A stretch of DNA of 64,000 nucleotides from CAWCFV01 sp963794995 (GTDB taxonomy: Bacteria; Actinomycetota; Actinomycetes; JACCUZ01), in the NCBI GenBank assembly GCA_963794995.1, contig CAWCFV010000002.1:2356001-2420000 (forward strand), read 5' to 3'. Below the pieces are notes generated by a model that had not been told where the DNA came from, did no database searches, and worked only from the letters and a program-made list of their open reading frames with translations. The position numbers and the translations under genes were made by a program. Of this stretch, positions 62,244 through 64,000 are shown piece after piece (position 1 is the stretch's first letter; each line of letters opens with the position of its first letter).

Positions 62244-63493
62244 CCGGTCTCGTCGACCGCGCCGCCGTCCCGCTCCCGTGGGCGCCCGCGGCGGCCCCGT
62301 CCTTCCCGGCCGCGCCGACGGCGCCCGTGCTCGATGTCGTCGTGCCGGTCTACAACGAGGAGGTCGACCTGGCCGGCAGCGTCCGGCGGCTGCACCAGCA
62401 CCTGTCGACCCAGCTGCCGTACACCTTCCGGATCACGGTGGCCGACAACGCGAGCACCGACGCGACCTTCGACATCGCGGCCGCCCTGGCCGGCGAGCTG
62501 GCACACGTCCGCGTGGTGCACCTCCGGCAGAAGGGACGCGGCCGTGCGCTGCAGGACGTCTGGTCCCGCTCCGACGCGGACGTCCTCGCCTACATGGACG
62601 TGGACCTGTCCACCGACCTGTCCGCCCTGCTGCCGCTCGTCGCGTCGTTGGTGTCGGGACACTCCGACCTGGCGATCGGCACCCGGCTGCACCGCGGGTC
62701 GCGGGTCGTCCGCGGCACCAAGCGCGAGGTGATCTCACGCGGCTACAACCTTCTCCTGCGCGGGACGCTGGCCGCCAGGTTCTCCGACGCGCAGTGCGGC
62801 TTCAAGGCGATCCGCCGGGACGTCGCCGAGCAGCTGCTGCCGCTGGTGGAGGACACCGGGTGGTTCTTCGACACCGAGCTGCTGGTGCTGGCCGAGCGCA
62901 GCGGGCTGCGGATCCACGAGGTCCCGGTCGACTGGGTCGACGACCCCGACAGCCGGGTCGACGTGCTCGCCACGGCCCTGGCCGACGTCCGCGGCATCGC
63001 CCGGGTCGGTCATGCGCTGGCCGCCGGCCGGCTGCCGCTGAACACCGTCCGGTCCCAGCTGGGGCGGGCGCCGCTCACGCCTCCGGCGGAGGTCCCGGCG
63101 ACGCTGACGCTGCAGCTCGTCCGGTTCGCGGCGATCGGTGTGGTGAGCACGCTGGCCTACCTGGTGCTCTTCGTCGCCGCCCGCCCGGCGGTCGGTGCCC
63201 AGGCGGCGAACTTCGCCGCCCTGCTGCTCACGGCCCTCGGCAACACTGCTGCCAACCGGCGGCTGACCTTCGGCGTGACGGGTCCCGACCGCCGCGGCCG
63301 CCATCACGCCGGAGGGCTGGCCGTGTTCGGCCTCGGGCTGCTCCTCACCAGCGGGTCGTTGGCGGCCCTGCACACCTGGGCCGATCCGACACGCGGGGTC
63401 GAGCTGCTGGTCCTGGTCGCCGCCAACCTCACCGCGACGCTGCTGCGCTTCCTGCTGCTCCGCCGCTGGGTCTTCGCCGACGGGCGTCGCTGA
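62240..63493 (+). CDS. Family 2 glycosyltransferase fused to GtrA domain
   Basis: 417-residue protein. The N-terminal GT2 domain (DPM1-like) has VVVPVYNEEVDLAGS, VADNASTDATFDIA, DVDLSTDLSALLPL (DxD-type metal motif) and a VISRGYNLLLRG region. The C-terminal ~125 residues (from about LTLQLVRFAAIGVVSTLAYL) are a GtrA domain with four helices. Such fusions make polyprenyl-phosphate sugars and help flip them across the membrane. It presumably supplies the sugar donor for the divergent ArnT-like protein. Start overlaps the stop of the small membrane protein. Confidence 0.92.
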   Translation: MTGLVDRAAVPLPWAPAAAPSFPAAPTAPVLDVVVPVYNEEVDLAGSVRRLHQHLSTQLPYTFRITVADNASTDATFDIAAALAGELAHVRVVHLRQKGRGRALQDVWSRSDADVLAYMDVDLSTDLSALLPLVASLVSGHSDLAIGTRLHRGSRVVRGTKREVISRGYNLLLRGTLAARFSDAQCGFKAIRRDVAEQLLPLVEDTGWFFDTELLVLAERSGLRIHEVPVDWVDDPDSRVDVLATALADVRGIARVGHALAAGRLPLNTVRSQLGRAPLTPPAEVPATLTLQLVRFAAIGVVSTLAYLVLFVAARPAVGAQAANFAALLLTALGNTAANRRLTFGVTGPDRRGRHHAGGLAVFGLGLLLTSGSLAALHTWADPTRGVELLVLVAANLTATLLRFLLLRRWVFADGRR

Positions 63494-63496
63494 GGG

Positions 63497-63853
63497 TCAG
63501 TCGGCGACCAGGCAGAACAGGTTGCCCTCGGGGTCGGCCAGGGTCTGCCAGGACTGACCGTCCTGGTCATGCACCTCGGCCACCCGGGCGCCGAGAGCCA
63601 CGGCCCGCTCCACCGCGGCCGGCAGGTCGTCGACCGAGGGGACGTGCAGGTCCAGGTGCAGCGAGTTCTTCGCGGGCCGCGGGTCGTCGGTGCGCTGCAG
63701 CACCAGCCGCGGAAGGCCGGGCGCCATCGGCTGCAGGCCGACGTACTGCTGCCATCGTCCGCGTACCTCGACGCCCAGCAGCGCCGACCAGAACGCGGCC
63801 AGCCGCTCCGGGTCCCGGCAGTCGACGGTGACGGCGTCCCAGCGCAGGTCCAT
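63497..63853 (-). CDS. VOC (glyoxalase/bleomycin resistance-like) family protein
   Basis: 118-residue protein with the VOC beta-alpha-beta pattern: DAVTVDCRDPERLAAFWSALLG, then SLHLDLHVPSVDDLPAAVERA, and TLADPEGNLFCLV at the end. The glyoxalase-like_6 type is common in actinobacteria; the substrate is unknown. ATG at 63853 gives the normal start; converges with the GtrA gene with 3 bases between stops. Confidence 0.88.
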   Translation of the reverse strand: MDLRWDAVTVDCRDPERLAAFWSALLGVEVRGRWQQYVGLQPMAPGLPRLVLQRTDDPRPAKNSLHLDLHVPSVDDLPAAVERAVALGARVAEVHDQDGQSWQTLADPEGNLFCLVAD

Positions 63854-64000
63854 GGGGGCATGGTGCCGCACCGGCCCGCGTGGCGCCGACCCGCGAGCCG
63901 TTGCGGCGCCGGATCCTGCGCGCGGCCCGCCCGTCCACGGCGCGACGAGGCATTCGCCACCCACCCGGACCTGATCCGGACCACGACCGACCTCCTGCCG
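63854..64000. other. Window end, no supported gene
   Basis: 147 bases after the VOC start. An open plus-strand frame near the end (translating as HPDLIRTTTDLLP) could be the start of a further gene, but no start codon or family match can be seen. Confidence 0.3.

Noticed and set aside
63900..64000. Partial gene at the right edge
   Set aside because: About 30 codons of open frame without a start, ribosome site or motif; not enough to support a call.

Overview
The window is chromosomal DNA from a high-GC actinobacterium. Support comes from the very high G+C, frequent GTG starts, start/stop overlaps of the GTGA and ATGA type, a 6C RNA, an Lsr2 gene, a DivIVA-like coiled-coil protein, a DECH helicase beside a Tad pilus locus, and a thymidylate kinase fused to an MFS transporter. 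Gene order resembles conserved actinomycete blocks (hppA-methyltransferase-topA-tmk-holB-peptidase, and ppa-dacB-metalloprotease-tilS-hpt-ftsH-fol). The genus cannot be fixed from sequence alone; a relative of Nocardioidaceae, Kineosporiales or Geodermatophilales fits. There is no rRNA, IS element, prophage or CRISPR array. Almost everything reads as core genome.

Layout. 1-11.0 kb: truncated LytS-type sensor kinase, degenerate Fic-like protein, HAD-IB phosphatase, 6C RNA, then a tightly coupled Tad/Flp pilus operon (ssd/tadZ, tadA, tadB, tadC, pilin, TadE, TadG-like), a LapA-like membrane protein, and a DECH helicase split by a one-base frameshift. 11.1-19.1 kb: STAS anti-anti-sigma factor and HATPase anti-sigma-like protein, proton-pumping pyrophosphatase, methyltransferase, topoisomerase I. 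19.1-26.7 kb: palindromic repeat, 24-bp minisatellite, MFS-thymidylate kinase fusion, DNA polymerase III delta prime, glycerol-3-phosphate dehydrogenase, secreted TAP-like peptidase, tRNA-Thr(CGU) with a tandemly duplicated 3' half. 27.1-40.6 kb: envelope genes (DivIVA-like, NlpC/P60, PBP4-type carboxypeptidase), pyrophosphatase, metalloprotease, tilS-hpt-ftsH, and the folE-folP-folB-folK folate operon. 40.6-46 kb: membrane proteins with a PadR regulator, and an osmoprotectant ABC transporter whose binding protein appears circularly permuted. 46-54.5 kb: single-gene units including a lone nuoD paralogue, PH-domain proteins, a P450, a MidA-like methyltransferase and a PIG-L deacetylase. 54.5-57.1 kb: Rossmann/DUF2520 protein, panC, coaX (pantothenate/CoA). 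57.1-64 kb: second palindromic repeat copy, lysS, a tiny membrane peptide, lsr2 with an AT-rich leader, a divergent cell-envelope glycosyltransferase cluster, and a VOC protein.

Functional themes are envelope and surface assembly (Tad pilus, NlpC/P60, PBP4, polyprenol-type glycosyltransferases), pyrophosphate use (membrane H+-PPase plus soluble Ppa), replication and topology (topA, tmk, holB, lsr2), and cofactor synthesis (folate, pantothenate/CoA). The most unusual observations are the circularly permuted osmoprotectant-binding protein, an 86-nt palindromic repeat present twice, the duplicated tRNA-Thr 3' half, mutually exclusive hairpins ahead of the NlpC/P60 gene, a NuoD paralogue in which the quinone-site tyrosine is tryptophan, and a likely leaderless four-codon uORF overlapping the tmk-fusion start.
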